A stretch of DNA of 64,000 nucleotides from Bacteroidales bacterium (GCA_024636955.1 JAGXGB010000004.1:1-64000), one strand, 5' to 3'; shown: positions 1-7,948, numbered from the stretch's first letter. Program-made: numbers and translations. Notes: generated from the letters alone by a model not told the origin.

Positions 1-1
1 T

Positions 2-2623
2 CCCGATAATTCTATGCTGTATTTGAGTGGCGGTATTGAAGGCGGTGTTGAGCAATATAATCTGAATGCTGGCAATAATCAGGATATTTTAAATACCAGA
101 TTTAACTTAGGCCCAGGGCCTTTTTGTGCTCTTCAGTTGGGTCCAGATGGGAAAATATATTATCCTACAATTGGCAATTACCTTAGTGTAATCAATAATC
201 CCAATGAAGCGGGTATAGCCTGCAATTATGATCCCCAAGGGGTTTTTCTTGAAAGCGGGTACTGTTCCGTTGGGCTTCCCTCTTTTATTCAATCTTACCT
301 GAATGATCCGGAGTTTACCACCAGCCAAAACTGCTTTGGCTTGCCTACCCAACTTACTATTAACAATACCAATGGCATAGATTCAGTATTGTGGCAATAC
401 ACCGTTTTTCCAAATACATACACTTCCACATTGTTTAGCCCGGTGTTTTTGTTTCCCCATCCGGGGAATTTTCAGGTTAGTCTTACTGTTTATTCGGGTT
501 TGCTTCAAAAAACAGTTATTCAAACCGTTACCATTCATCCGGCACCGGTGCCGGAGTTGGGCAACGACACCCTGTTTTGCGCCAACGAGACCATTAATCT
601 GATTCTTGATGCCGGCCCCGGAGCACAATATAGCTGGAATAATAATTTCCCAACGGTTAACAGCACCCTTGTTGTAACTGAAACTGGTTTGTATCACGTG
701 CGGGTCACTGATATAAACGGTTGCGTTGGCAGGGATACCATCAATATTTCACGTTATGAGGAGGCAACTGTCGATATTACCAACCTTGATATCAACCCCT
801 CCAATTGCGGATTAAGTGATGGTGCTATAACAGGAATTCAGTTTATTGCTCCTGATCCTTTTACCGTTGCATGGCTGGATATTTATGGTAATCTGGTAGG
901 CACTGGCAATGATCTGTTAAACGTCTCCGCCGGAAGCTACTCTGCTGATGTCACTTATGGCAATAACTGCACCCAAACGTTTGGCCCTTATTCCATTGCC
1001 GATAACAATGCCCCTGTGATTGCAAGTGCTTTGCCCGGTGATGATGACCACTGCCTGCAGGGCATGGGCAGTATTGTGCTTATACCTGAAAGCGGCAATG
1101 TGACCGATTACCAGTATAGTTTTAATGGTATCGACTTTTATCCTTTGACCGCTGAAATTACCGGACTTACCGGTGGGCCATACAACATCACCCTGAAAGA
1201 TCAATTTGGTTGTGTCAGTGCACCGGTGTCAGTTGATGTGGCAAATGTTGAAGGACCCGTTATTAACTGCATACCAACTCCCGAGAACGGCAGTAATGGC
1301 GATGGTTCAATTACCGTGATATCCTCGGGAGTTAATCTTACCTACCAGCTTGAGGGTGGTTCGCCGCAGTTAGGTAATGTGTTCAGCGGGTTATCGGCTA
1401 ATACTTATTATGTGATTGTAACCGATGAATTTGGGTGCCCCACCCGCGATACGGTGGTTGTTGAGTCGCTTCAAGGCACGCTTTTGGTTGCACTGGCAGA
1501 TAAAGACCGTAAGTGCCTCTACAAACCGGCAAACTCCGATATCCGCATTACAAGGGTTACAGGCATGAAAGACTTGAAGGCAACGCTTTATTACAACAAC
1601 AATATTCTGAACTGTACTAACTTCAATGCAAACAATGCAGGGTTCCCGGGCATTACGGCACAGCTTTTCAGCACTCCACCAAGAATTGAACTGGCATGGC
1701 AAGGCACATCAGCCATCACAAGCAATGCCAATGATACACTTTCACTGGGTAGTCTGATCTTTGAGACGCTTCAGGAAGGAGTAGCCGATGTTACCTGGGA
1801 AGCAAGCAGTACAATTACTTATTTCCTGAACGAATCGGGTGATTCCATTCATCCGATCTTCTTTCCAGGGGATATCATCATACATGAAATCCCGGAGATT
1901 GCTATTGACCAGTCGCAGTATGTGTGTGAGCAGGATAGCATAACGCTGATCCCCGAGATAACCGGAGGTGCTGACCCTATTGAATACATCTGGCAAACGC
2001 CGAACGACACAAGTCAGTCGAAGGAGTATGAAGTGCAGACTGCCAAATTATCAGATGCAGGAAATTACCAGTTTACCGTGAGTGACAATTTCAATTGTGC
2101 CAACACGGTTCAGGTGAACTTAACAGTAGTGCCACTGCCCACTGCCAATTTCCCTGCCACTAACCCTTCACAGGATACTATTCCCTACGAGCAGTCATAC
2201 CTACTTGAAGCCACGCCCGGCTATGCATCTTACGAATGGAACACCGGGGATATGATCTACTACATCAACGTAACTGAAGAAGGAGAATACACAGTAACCA
2301 TGCAAACTGAAGAAGGCTGTAAGGCAGTAGAAAGTGTTTACATGCTTGAAGCTTCCGTCCTCATACAAGTCCCCAATGCCTTCACACCAAATGGTGATAG
2401 ATTAAATGATACTTTCAAACCTATTATAAATGCAGAGCTGGTAAGAAAGTTTAGCATGAGTATATACAACAAGTGGGGCCAATTAATATTTGAAACCCGA
2501 AATGCTTCAGAGGGTTGGAATGGAGAGGATACCATGCCCGGGGTTTATAATTGGGTGATTAGTTATGAGAACAGAGTAGGGAAGGTTAATCAGATGAAGG
2601 GGAGTGTTGCGTTGGTTAAATGA
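2..2623 (+). CDS. Large T9SS-secreted surface protein, 5'-truncated by window edge (type B sorting domain)
   Basis: The frame is open to the left edge, so the true start lies outside the window; numbering here is from the Met codon at 14. The visible part begins in a propeller-like region shared with the gene at 5663 (both have QLG-DGKIY and a cysteine-containing CFG-PT segment). A PKD-like stretch follows at about 110-175, then Ig-like and adhesin-like repeats. The last ~85 residues, from PNAFTPNGDRLNDTFKP through YNKWGQLIF to the end, match the gliding-motility-associated C-terminal domain, which is the type B T9SS sorting signal. The protein is therefore expected outside the outer membrane. 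Ligand or role is unknown. It is a paralogue of the gene at 5663, which carries the other (type A) sorting domain. Confidence 0.85.
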   Translation, partial: PDNSMLYLSGGIEGGVEQYNLNAGNNQDILNTRFNLGPGPFCALQLGPDGKIYYPTIGNYLSVINNPNEAGIACNYDPQGVFLESGYCSVGLPSFIQSYLNDPEFTTSQNCFGLPTQLTINNTNGIDSVLWQYTVFPNTYTSTLFSPVFLFPHPGNFQVSLTVYSGLLQKTVIQTVTIHPAPVPELGNDTLFCANETINLILDAGPGAQYSWNNNFPTVNSTLVVTETGLYHVRVTDINGCVGRDTINISRYEEATVDITNLDINPSNCGLSDGAITGIQFIAPDPFTVAWLDIYGNLVGTGNDLLNVSAGSYSADVTYGNNCTQTFGPYSIADNNAPVIASALPGDDDHCLQGMGSIVLIPESGNVTDYQYSFNGIDFYPLTAEITGLTGGPYNITLKDQFGCVSAPVSVDVANVEGPVINCIPTPENGSNGDGSITVISSGVNLTYQLEGGSPQLGNVFSGLSANTYYVIVTDEFGCPTRDTVVVESLQGTLLVALADKDRKCLYKPANSDIRITRVTGMKDLKATLYYNNNILNCTNFNANNAGFPGITAQLFSTPPRIELAWQGTSAITSNANDTLSLGSLIFETLQEGVADVTWEASSTITYFLNESGDSIHPIFFPGDIIIHEIPEIAIDQSQYVCEQDSITLIPEITGGADPIEYIWQTPNDTSQSKEYEVQTAKLSDAGNYQFTVSDNFNCANTVQVNLTVVPLPTANFPATNPSQDTIPYEQSYLLEATPGYASYEWNTGDMIYYINVTEEGEYTVTMQTEEGCKAVESVYMLEASVLIQVPNAFTPNGDRLNDTFKPIINAELVRKFSMSIYNKWGQLIFETRNASEGWNGEDTMPGVYNWVISYENRVGKVNQMKGSVALVK

Positions 2624-2639
2624 GTTAATTAAAGAATTC

Positions 2640-2664
2640 AACTATCCGGAAATTCTGGATAGTT
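2640..2664. terminator. Inverted repeat between convergent genes
   Basis: AACTATCC and GGATAGTT form an 8-bp stem with a 9-nt loop, between the stop of the surface-protein gene and the 3' end of the Fic gene coming the other way. There is no clear T tract, so termination is only likely from position. Confidence 0.4.
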
Positions 2665-2682
2665 CATTCTCCTGGCATGGAT

Positions 2683-3723
2683 TTAGAAATATGTTTTCAC
2701 AGCAAATTCAAACTGATTAATAAATATCTCTTTGAAACTTGAGATGTTGTTCTGCTCATAAAATAAGAGCATTGCTTTTTTGTAATCAATTGAATCAACG
2801 GTCCTAAAAGATATTGGACAATATTTTTCATTCAATAAAATAGCATTACTTACTATTCGGGCTGTTCGCTTGTTTCCATCCATAAAGGGTTGGATGTATG
2901 ATATTAACACTAAAGTGATTAATGCCTTTTCAAAAACACTTTTCTTTGAGTTAATTACATCACAGGTACTTCTTAGAGCTTCTGATATTTGGAATTCATC
3001 TTCTAATGGACGATAATTTGTCCCGGAAATGCCAACACGCCGTTTTCTCAAATTTCGTTCTACCGATAGTTCCTTAGTCAGGATACTATGAATGTCTTCA
3101 ATTTTAGAAACTGATAATGGAGATAGATAATCAGGGTTGTCAATTATAAAGTCCAATGCATCTTTGTGGTTTAAAAGCATTATTGCTTCCTCTTTTGTTT
3201 TTCCCGCTGCTGTTTCCTTTTCTCTGAAAAGTCTTTCGGTTTCCAGAAGAGAGTATGTATTGCCTTCAATTTGGGAAGATTTCCAACTCAAATCAATTGC
3301 TAACCGTTCAAATTCTTTTTTATATTCTGATTCAGAAAGTTGAGAAACATTTTTTAGAAATTTCCCCTGTAGTTCTGTCAGCTTTTTTAACTCTGATTCG
3401 GTAAAAACACTATTCCTGGCAAGAACTTCATTAATTAGGGAATAATTGAAAGCCTCCTTTATTTCCCGTTCATCAATTTCCTTCTCAAAATATTTAACAA
3501 CGTTGATAGGTTGTAAGAGCTCAAATGTTGGCGATATAATATATTTGGTTCCTTTACCTTGTCCAACAGAATAAAGTAAGTTTTCAGTAGTCAATTTTGA
3601 TAGAATCCTCTTTAAAGTGGCATAACTAACGGAAATGTTGACTTTATCATGCACTTCTTTCGAAGAGCTTGCACCTGATTTCTTTATAAAATCAAGAATT
3701 GTTTTGTCTCGTGATTCAATCAT
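2683..3723 (-). CDS. Fic-domain protein with N-terminal winged helix and variant catalytic motif
   Basis: Fic proteins transfer AMP or other nucleotide parts to hydroxyl side chains of target proteins. Residues 1-65 look like a winged-helix DNA-binding domain (SYATLKRILSKL, then a GKGTKY wing). Residues 149-154 (SSQIEG) fit the inhibitory helix motif (S/T)xxxE(G/N), placed N-terminal to the Fic core. The Fic loop at 278-286 reads QPFMDGNKR where the family has HxFx(D/E)GN(G/K)R. The D, G, N and R are kept but the catalytic His is Gln (codon CAA). The downstream helix RTARIVSNAIL is normal. It could be an inactive or altered Fic enzyme that mainly acts as a repressor through its winged helix; I recall other Fic-like proteins with QPF but cannot confirm it here. 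A symmetric operator-like sequence stands directly upstream. Confidence 0.85.
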   Translation of the reverse strand: MIESRDKTILDFIKKSGASSSKEVHDKVNISVSYATLKRILSKLTTENLLYSVGQGKGTKYIISPTFELLQPINVVKYFEKEIDEREIKEAFNYSLINEVLARNSVFTESELKKLTELQGKFLKNVSQLSESEYKKEFERLAIDLSWKSSQIEGNTYSLLETERLFREKETAAGKTKEEAIMLLNHKDALDFIIDNPDYLSPLSVSKIEDIHSILTKELSVERNLRKRRVGISGTNYRPLEDEFQISEALRSTCDVINSKKSVFEKALITLVLISYIQPFMDGNKRTARIVSNAILLNEKYCPISFRTVDSIDYKKAMLLFYEQNNISSFKEIFINQFEFAVKTYF

Positions 3724-3734
3724 AAATAACTTTC

Positions 3735-3806
3735 TGGCTCACAAAGATATCATTTAAAGCTCATAAATTAAAGTTTTTGAGCTGTATTTTACCTCAAAAT
3801 GAGCCA
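3735..3806. promoter_or_regulatory. Dyad-symmetric operator candidate upstream of the Fic gene
   Basis: Four copies of a GCTCA half-site share one centre at 3770.5. The outer arms are TGGCTCA (3735-3741) and TGAGCCA (3800-3806). The inner arms are AGCTCA (3758-3763) and TGAGCT (3778-3783). Outer and inner half-sites are 22 bp apart on both sides, about two helical turns. The block ends 12 bp before the Fic start codon, so a protein bound here would cover the promoter. The Fic winged helix is the obvious candidate binder; this is inference. Confidence 0.6.
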
Positions 3807-3857
3807 CAAGAATGACCGTGATCTGTTAAAATATAAACGTAAAGGCCTCTTTTCCCT

Positions 3858-4787
3858 TCAATCCAAAGCTTTATACTTCTCCTCCATTACTTGAAGATAA
3901 GCTTTTTGCAACTCTCCTGATAAGAATGACCGCCCTATCAGGTCAGCTGCAATTGTTCTGGTTTTTAGTAATCTTTCAAAGGCACGTTCTATTTGCTTGT
4001 CAGTTAACTGCAGGCTCTTTGCAAGATTTATGAAGTTGATCTTTTTGAGTTTTTTCTTTTTGCCATCCAGTGTAAGCGCGAGTTCTTCAGTATCATCAGG
4101 ATTAGCTATTGCAACATTCAGCAGGTCGTAAGCCGGTGCAAGTACCCATCCGGAAGTACTTTCAATCATTGAGAAGTTTTTAAGGTGCATATCACTGTTC
4201 CCGGTAACGAAACAAAACAGCGCCAGTTCAAAGAAAAGGACTTTATCTAACAGGGTGTTACTGGAATGTTCATGAATTGCCTTACCAATTTTTTCCATGG
4301 AGCTTTTGTATTTATCAAATGCTTCAGTCACCTGGAACATATCAAGCATATGGATTCGTGCGCCTTTATCACTTCTGTCAATTCGCTTGGTGATATAAGA
4401 AAGTTCACCTGATTTTAGACGAATAAGGCTTGAAGGGACAACCCTGATACCTGATGCTTCAGCAATTTTCATTGTTAAGTGCTCATTTGCCGGCATTTCA
4501 GGATAAATATCTGATGGGGGTTTAAAAATATAGCTGCCATCAGGTACGCCAACTACAGTTAAGCGGGTGTTAAGATTTTCCTCTTTGATGGTCATTGATA
4601 TCTTAGGCTGAACACCAGGAACTGAAATACTCCTTTGCACAACTTGCTTTGCCAGGGTAATCATATCATCAATGGAGAAAGGAATATCGGGAGGATTTTC
4701 CGAACCAAAGAACTTAAGTGAGCATTTGGGATGGAATTCACCCTGTTCAACCGGATTGTAACAATATAAACAGTTATTTTTCATCAT
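3858..4787 (-). CDS. hipT: HipT-like serine/threonine kinase toxin (HipA C-terminal kinase fold)
   Basis: HipA-family kinase lacking the N-terminal subdomain, which is encoded by the preceding gene. Visible: an N-terminal Cys cluster (C6, C9, C22), the Gly-rich loop at 53-62 (SISVPGVQPK) with a Ser-x-Ser pair at 53/55, Lys89 in YIFKP, the catalytic loop GNSDMHLKN at 196-204 (Asp199, Lys203, Asn204) and Asp221 in AYDLLN for metal binding. In the HipBST systems described from enteropathogenic E. coli, HipT is a short HipA kinase that phosphorylates tryptophanyl-tRNA synthetase, and the paired serines in the loop are autophosphorylated. The target here is not known. At 309 residues it is much shorter than HipA (about 440). 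Its start overlaps the end of the hipS-like gene by 14 bp, so the two are likely translationally coupled. Confidence 0.85.
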   Translation of the reverse strand: MMKNNCLYCYNPVEQGEFHPKCSLKFFGSENPPDIPFSIDDMITLAKQVVQRSISVPGVQPKISMTIKEENLNTRLTVVGVPDGSYIFKPPSDIYPEMPANEHLTMKIAEASGIRVVPSSLIRLKSGELSYITKRIDRSDKGARIHMLDMFQVTEAFDKYKSSMEKIGKAIHEHSSNTLLDKVLFFELALFCFVTGNSDMHLKNFSMIESTSGWVLAPAYDLLNVAIANPDDTEELALTLDGKKKKLKKINFINLAKSLQLTDKQIERAFERLLKTRTIAADLIGRSFLSGELQKAYLQVMEEKYKALD

Positions 4788-5103
4788 GAAGCGGTTTAAT
4801 GCTTAAAGCGCCAATGCAGTCGTTACAACATGCCAGCAAAAGTCCCATTCTGTCGTTCTTATTTATCTTCCAGCTCTTTGATGCAATATCAAGCAACCAA
4901 CCCTCGGGAATGAGGCCTTCAAACAAGGGGAAAAGCCGCTTTTCAACATAAGGCTCTTTCCTTACCGGAAAGTTGAAACTAATGAATTTTGCGGGATGAT
5001 TATTTACATAATCATCATAGTATTGAAAGATATATTCACCATCATCAGTTTCTGTGATGGTGCCTGCCGGAATATCGCTGTAATATACGCTGCCACTCCT
5101 CAT
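4774..5103 (-). CDS. hipS: HipS-like antitoxin (free HipA N-subdomain 1)
   Basis: A 109-residue protein equal to the N-terminal subdomain of HipA as a separate chain. Motifs are FPLFEGLIPEGWL (about 59-71), which corresponds to the FF-NLLPEG region of HipA, and NDCIGALSI (about 94-102), which corresponds to GDC-GAL. In HipBST systems this small protein is the actual antitoxin that binds and blocks HipT, with HipB helping. It starts at 5103 in a 4-bp ATGA overlap with hipB and overlaps hipT by 14 bp. The three genes therefore form one tight operon in the order hipB-hipS-hipT, as in the described tripartite systems. A simple frameshift of one hipA gene is unlikely because each part has its own start codon and stop codon with coupling overlaps. 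Confidence 0.82.
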   Translation of the reverse strand: MRSGSVYYSDIPAGTITETDDGEYIFQYYDDYVNNHPAKFISFNFPVRKEPYVEKRLFPLFEGLIPEGWLLDIASKSWKINKNDRMGLLLACCNDCIGALSIKPLHDEK

Positions 5104-5309
5104 AATTCTATTTCTTTAGAATTTACGGGTGCAAGCCGATGGCCGAACATTTCAAGGATAAGGTTTACTTTATCCATATTAAGATTGGTTTTCCCTTGCT
5201 CAATTTTTCTAAGCACAGTAAGAGCAACCCCTGCGCGTTCTGCGAATTCCTCCTGGGTTAATCCGGCAGCTTTACGGCGTTCTTTTACAAAATCATGTAA
5301 TGGTTTCAT
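5100..5309 (-). CDS. hipB: HipB-like helix-turn-helix regulator
   Basis: A 69-residue XRE-type HTH protein: LTQEEFAERAGVALTVLRKIEQG covers the two recognition helices. It is the promoter-proximal member of the operon and most likely represses it together with the kinase complex. It lacks any long C-terminal tail that could block the kinase active site, which fits a supporting rather than a main antitoxin role. Its start codon (CAT on the plus strand at 5307-5309) is followed upstream by AT-rich DNA with repeated TATACGCA-like motifs, the probable operator. Confidence 0.85.
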   Translation of the reverse strand: MKPLHDFVKERRKAAGLTQEEFAERAGVALTVLRKIEQGKTNLNMDKVNLILEMFGHRLAPVNSKEIEL

Positions 5310-5407
5310 TATATGCTTTTAAATATAATTCAGAACAAATATACGAAATTATACGCAAAAAGATATAGCGTAATAAAAAATAAGGTTATTATACGCAAGT
5401 GCATATA
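5310..5407. promoter_or_regulatory. Operator/promoter region of the hip operon with TATACGCA repeats
   Basis: Direct repeats TATACGA (5340-5346), TATACGCA (5350-5357) and TATACGCA (5390-5397) start 10 and 40 bp apart, so they lie on one face of the helix. The last copy forms an inverted repeat with TGCATATA (5400-5407) across a 2-bp spacer; 7 of 8 positions are symmetric. A further TATATGCT lies at 5310-5317, next to the start codon. This is typical operator architecture for a HipB-like dimer, but binding is inferred. Confidence 0.55.
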
Positions 5408-5420
5408 ACTACAGTAGGTT

Positions 5421-5594
5421 TTAAGCAGCAAGGTGTGCTTCAATGAATTTGTACTTGATGCCAATACCCGCAGTAAGATATTTCCTGCCTCCTTTACTTT
5501 CATGTTCAGTAAAATAGCCTCCCCTGACAAAAAGCATGTCAGGCAACTGAAGAATATTAAATTTGTTGATAAATAATTCAAAAAAAGCACCATT
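5421..5594 (-). pseudogene. Relic of a PorV-like T9SS outer-membrane protein (C-terminal fragment)
   Basis: Read on the minus strand, this stretch gives about 57 codons without a start. It opens right after a TAA at 5595-5597 and ends at TAA 5421-5423. The text contains DMLFVRGGYF, then TEHESKGGRKYLTAGIGIKY and KFIEAHLAA. This resembles the C-terminal beta-hairpin of PorV/LptO-type T9SS shuttle proteins (AGYF-E---KGGR-YFT-G-G-KY), as I recall that family. The rest of the barrel is absent, so it is a remnant. A different 87-codon reading frame over the same DNA has no recognisable features. The left end adjoins the hip operator and the right end runs into a perfect palindrome, so both edges look like recombination junctions. 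Confidence 0.55.
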
Positions 5595-5612
5595 TTACCC
5601 TAGGGTAAAATG
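5591..5612. repeat. Perfect 22-bp palindrome
   Basis: The half CATTTTACCCT is followed by its exact reverse complement, with CCTAGG at the centre. It lies 50 bp upstream of the surface-protein gene at 5663 and at the truncated edge of the PorV-like relic. It may be a regulator-binding site for the downstream gene or the scar of an insertion; the sequence alone does not decide. Confidence 0.65.
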
Positions 5613-5662
5613 CAAATATTTTGTCATATAAGTATAGATAAAACATTTTTGTAATTTACTCC

Positions 5663-7948
5663 ATGAAGTTCAAAATCTATCATTTCTACTCTATTATTAT
5701 CCTTCTATTACTGGCACCGATTATCTTATCGGCACAAAGCAAGCAGGCAAATAACTGGTTCTTTGGCGAGTATGCAGGTTTAACGTTTAATACCGGTTCA
5801 CCACCGGCAGTGCTCTTGAATGGACAGATCAATTCTGATAATTATAAGGGTACAGCTTGTATTTCTTCCCAGAATGGAGACCTTCTTTTCTATTCAGATG
5901 GTGTAACTGTGTGGAATAATAACCATCAGGTTATGGTAAATGGCACTTATATGGGCAATACTACCTTGCAAGGTGGGTTATTTGTGAAGACTCCGGGAAG
6001 CAATTCCATCTATTACTTTTTTAATTTCAATACTGATAACAACCTGCATCAGTTACAATATTCTGTAGTAGATGCATCACTTTATGGAGGAAGTGTTGTT
6101 CAGGGACAAAAATGTATCATTCTTCATTCAAATACTACTAGTCATTTGAATGCTGTTCGTCATGCAAATGGTCAGGACATTTGGGTATTAACTCATGCAT
6201 CAGGTTCCAACATCTTTTACGCTTTCCTCTTAACTAATGATGGTGTTAATTCTACTCCCGTTATAAGTGCTGTCGGACCTGGTTATTCAGAAGAAGGTTA
6301 TCTTAAATTCTCCTCCGACGGAAGATGGGTTGCTTCTGCTAATCCCCATGAAACAGGAAAGTCGCAACTCTACCGTTTTAATAATGCGACCGGTCAGTTA
6401 TTTAACGACTTTGTAATGGATTTCCCTGTAGATGCGACGGGAGTTGAATTTTCTCCGAATAATAAAATGCTCTATGTAAATGGTGGATCACAGCTTATTA
6501 GACAATATGATCTTACTATGGCCTATCCTAATCAGATTTTATTATCTGAATTTATAGTATCTCATGTTTCTTATGGAGCTATGCAACTTGGTGCTGATGG
6601 CAAAATATACCTTACATCTTCTGGTAATTCATTAGCTGTTATTTATTACCCAAACCGGAAAGGTTTATTCTGTGACTTTCATGCGGATGCAATTGATCTT
6701 ACCCGCAATTGCAGAATGAGTTTCCCTAATTTCATGCAATCATACTTTGGTGATCCATATTTCACAACAGTTCAACATTGCTTTGGAATGCCTACAGAGT
6801 TTATAATAGGGAATACTGAAGGAATAGACTCTGTACACTGGAAATTTAATGACTTAGGAAATTTTCCGTTTGACACTTCCACTCTTTTAAATCCGTCTTA
6901 TACCTATTCAGCACCTGGTAACTATTATTCGGAACTTACTGTTGTTTCAGGGTTCATATCCAAAACTATATATGATACAGTAGTAATATACCCAAGTCCT
7001 TCTCCTGAACTGGGGAATGATACAATGTTTTGTTTGGGTGAGAGCATTAACATTTCGCTCGATGCAGGTCCGGGAGATCAGTATTTCTGGAATAGCAGTT
7101 TAACTCCGGAGCAGGCCTCCACCTTCCAGGTTAATTCTACAGGTATCTATTGGGTAAAAGTAATTGAGAATGGATGCTCAGGCTATGACACAATTGTTAT
7201 CGGCAGCTATCCTCAGCCAATTATATATTACATAACTGTAACACACGACATTTGCAATACAGGATCAGGCACAATTACAGTTATTCCTGAATCAGGCGAT
7301 CCTGATGATTATTGGTATAGCTTGGATGGAGGTATTAATTTTGTTCAAAACGGTGGATTCTTTACAAATTTAAATCCAGGGGTATATGTTGCCTGGATTA
7401 GGAATGAAGCAGGTTGCGTTTCAGGTTCCATGCCCATTATAATTGCCAGTATTGTTTGTCCGGAAAACGTGGTTGTTTTTCCTGATTTAACCAATACCCC
7501 TCAGAACGAGGGAATGGCCGTAATAACACCACCGGGTGGAGGCCCATATACCGTTTTAGTAGATGGAATTAGCCGGATAGTTGAAAATGATACAATTACA
7601 GGTCTTAGTCAGGGTTCTCATTCCATAGTAATCACCAATTTATCCGGCATGGACTTTACTTTTATGGTGAACATTGAAGGTGTTTTAGGACTTGAAGAGA
7701 ATTCAGACGCAGATAATTTCTCCATACACCATGATAACAGCAGCAACAGAATCTATCTTGATTTCGGCAAAGTTGTTCTATCAGGAAATGCTTACGCAGA
7801 AATAAGAAACACCAATGGTCTGCTGTTATCAGTGCATTCAATACAAACCCCACGAACGGAAATATCCTTAGCCGATATCCCGAAAGGTGTTTACATCATT
7901 ACTGTATTATCCGATAAGGGAATGAGGAGCATTAAGTTTGTAAGATAA
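5663..7948 (+). CDS. T9SS-secreted surface protein with propeller-like N-terminus and PKD region (type A sorting domain)
   Basis: The signal peptide is clear (KFKIYHFYSIIILLLLAPIILSAQS, cut after SAQ or nearby). Residues ~25-370 are a WD/propeller-like region with repeated GD/SDGR-type turns. A PKD-like domain follows at ~395-455 (YSAPGNYYSELTV), then Ig-like segments that begin PELGNDTMFC. The last ~75 residues end in GVYIITVLSDKGMRSIKFVR, the beta-sandwich pattern of a type A T9SS sorting domain. The C-terminal domain should be cleaved on the cell surface. It is a clear paralogue of the gene at window position 2, from the LYVNGG region through ELGNDT, but the two have different sorting domains. 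Function is unknown. Confidence 0.85.
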   Translation: MKFKIYHFYSIIILLLLAPIILSAQSKQANNWFFGEYAGLTFNTGSPPAVLLNGQINSDNYKGTACISSQNGDLLFYSDGVTVWNNNHQVMVNGTYMGNTTLQGGLFVKTPGSNSIYYFFNFNTDNNLHQLQYSVVDASLYGGSVVQGQKCIILHSNTTSHLNAVRHANGQDIWVLTHASGSNIFYAFLLTNDGVNSTPVISAVGPGYSEEGYLKFSSDGRWVASANPHETGKSQLYRFNNATGQLFNDFVMDFPVDATGVEFSPNNKMLYVNGGSQLIRQYDLTMAYPNQILLSEFIVSHVSYGAMQLGADGKIYLTSSGNSLAVIYYPNRKGLFCDFHADAIDLTRNCRMSFPNFMQSYFGDPYFTTVQHCFGMPTEFIIGNTEGIDSVHWKFNDLGNFPFDTSTLLNPSYTYSAPGNYYSELTVVSGFISKTIYDTVVIYPSPSPELGNDTMFCLGESINISLDAGPGDQYFWNSSLTPEQASTFQVNSTGIYWVKVIENGCSGYDTIVIGSYPQPIIYYITVTHDICNTGSGTITVIPESGDPDDYWYSLDGGINFVQNGGFFTNLNPGVYVAWIRNEAGCVSGSMPIIIASIVCPENVVVFPDLTNTPQNEGMAVITPPGGGPYTVLVDGISRIVENDTITGLSQGSHSIVITNLSGMDFTFMVNIEGVLGLEENSDADNFSIHHDNSSNRIYLDFGKVVLSGNAYAEIRNTNGLLLSVHSIQTPRTEISLADIPKGVYIITVLSDKGMRSIKFVR

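Noticed and set aside
4774..4787. hipS/hipT as one hipA gene broken by a frameshift
   Set aside because: Each part has its own start and stop, with coupling overlaps, and the gene order and domain split equal known HipBST systems.
5330..5593. 87-codon hydrophobic reading frame on the minus strand over the hip upstream region
   Set aside because: It has no family features and overlaps the PorV-like relic in a different frame, whose translation makes better sense.
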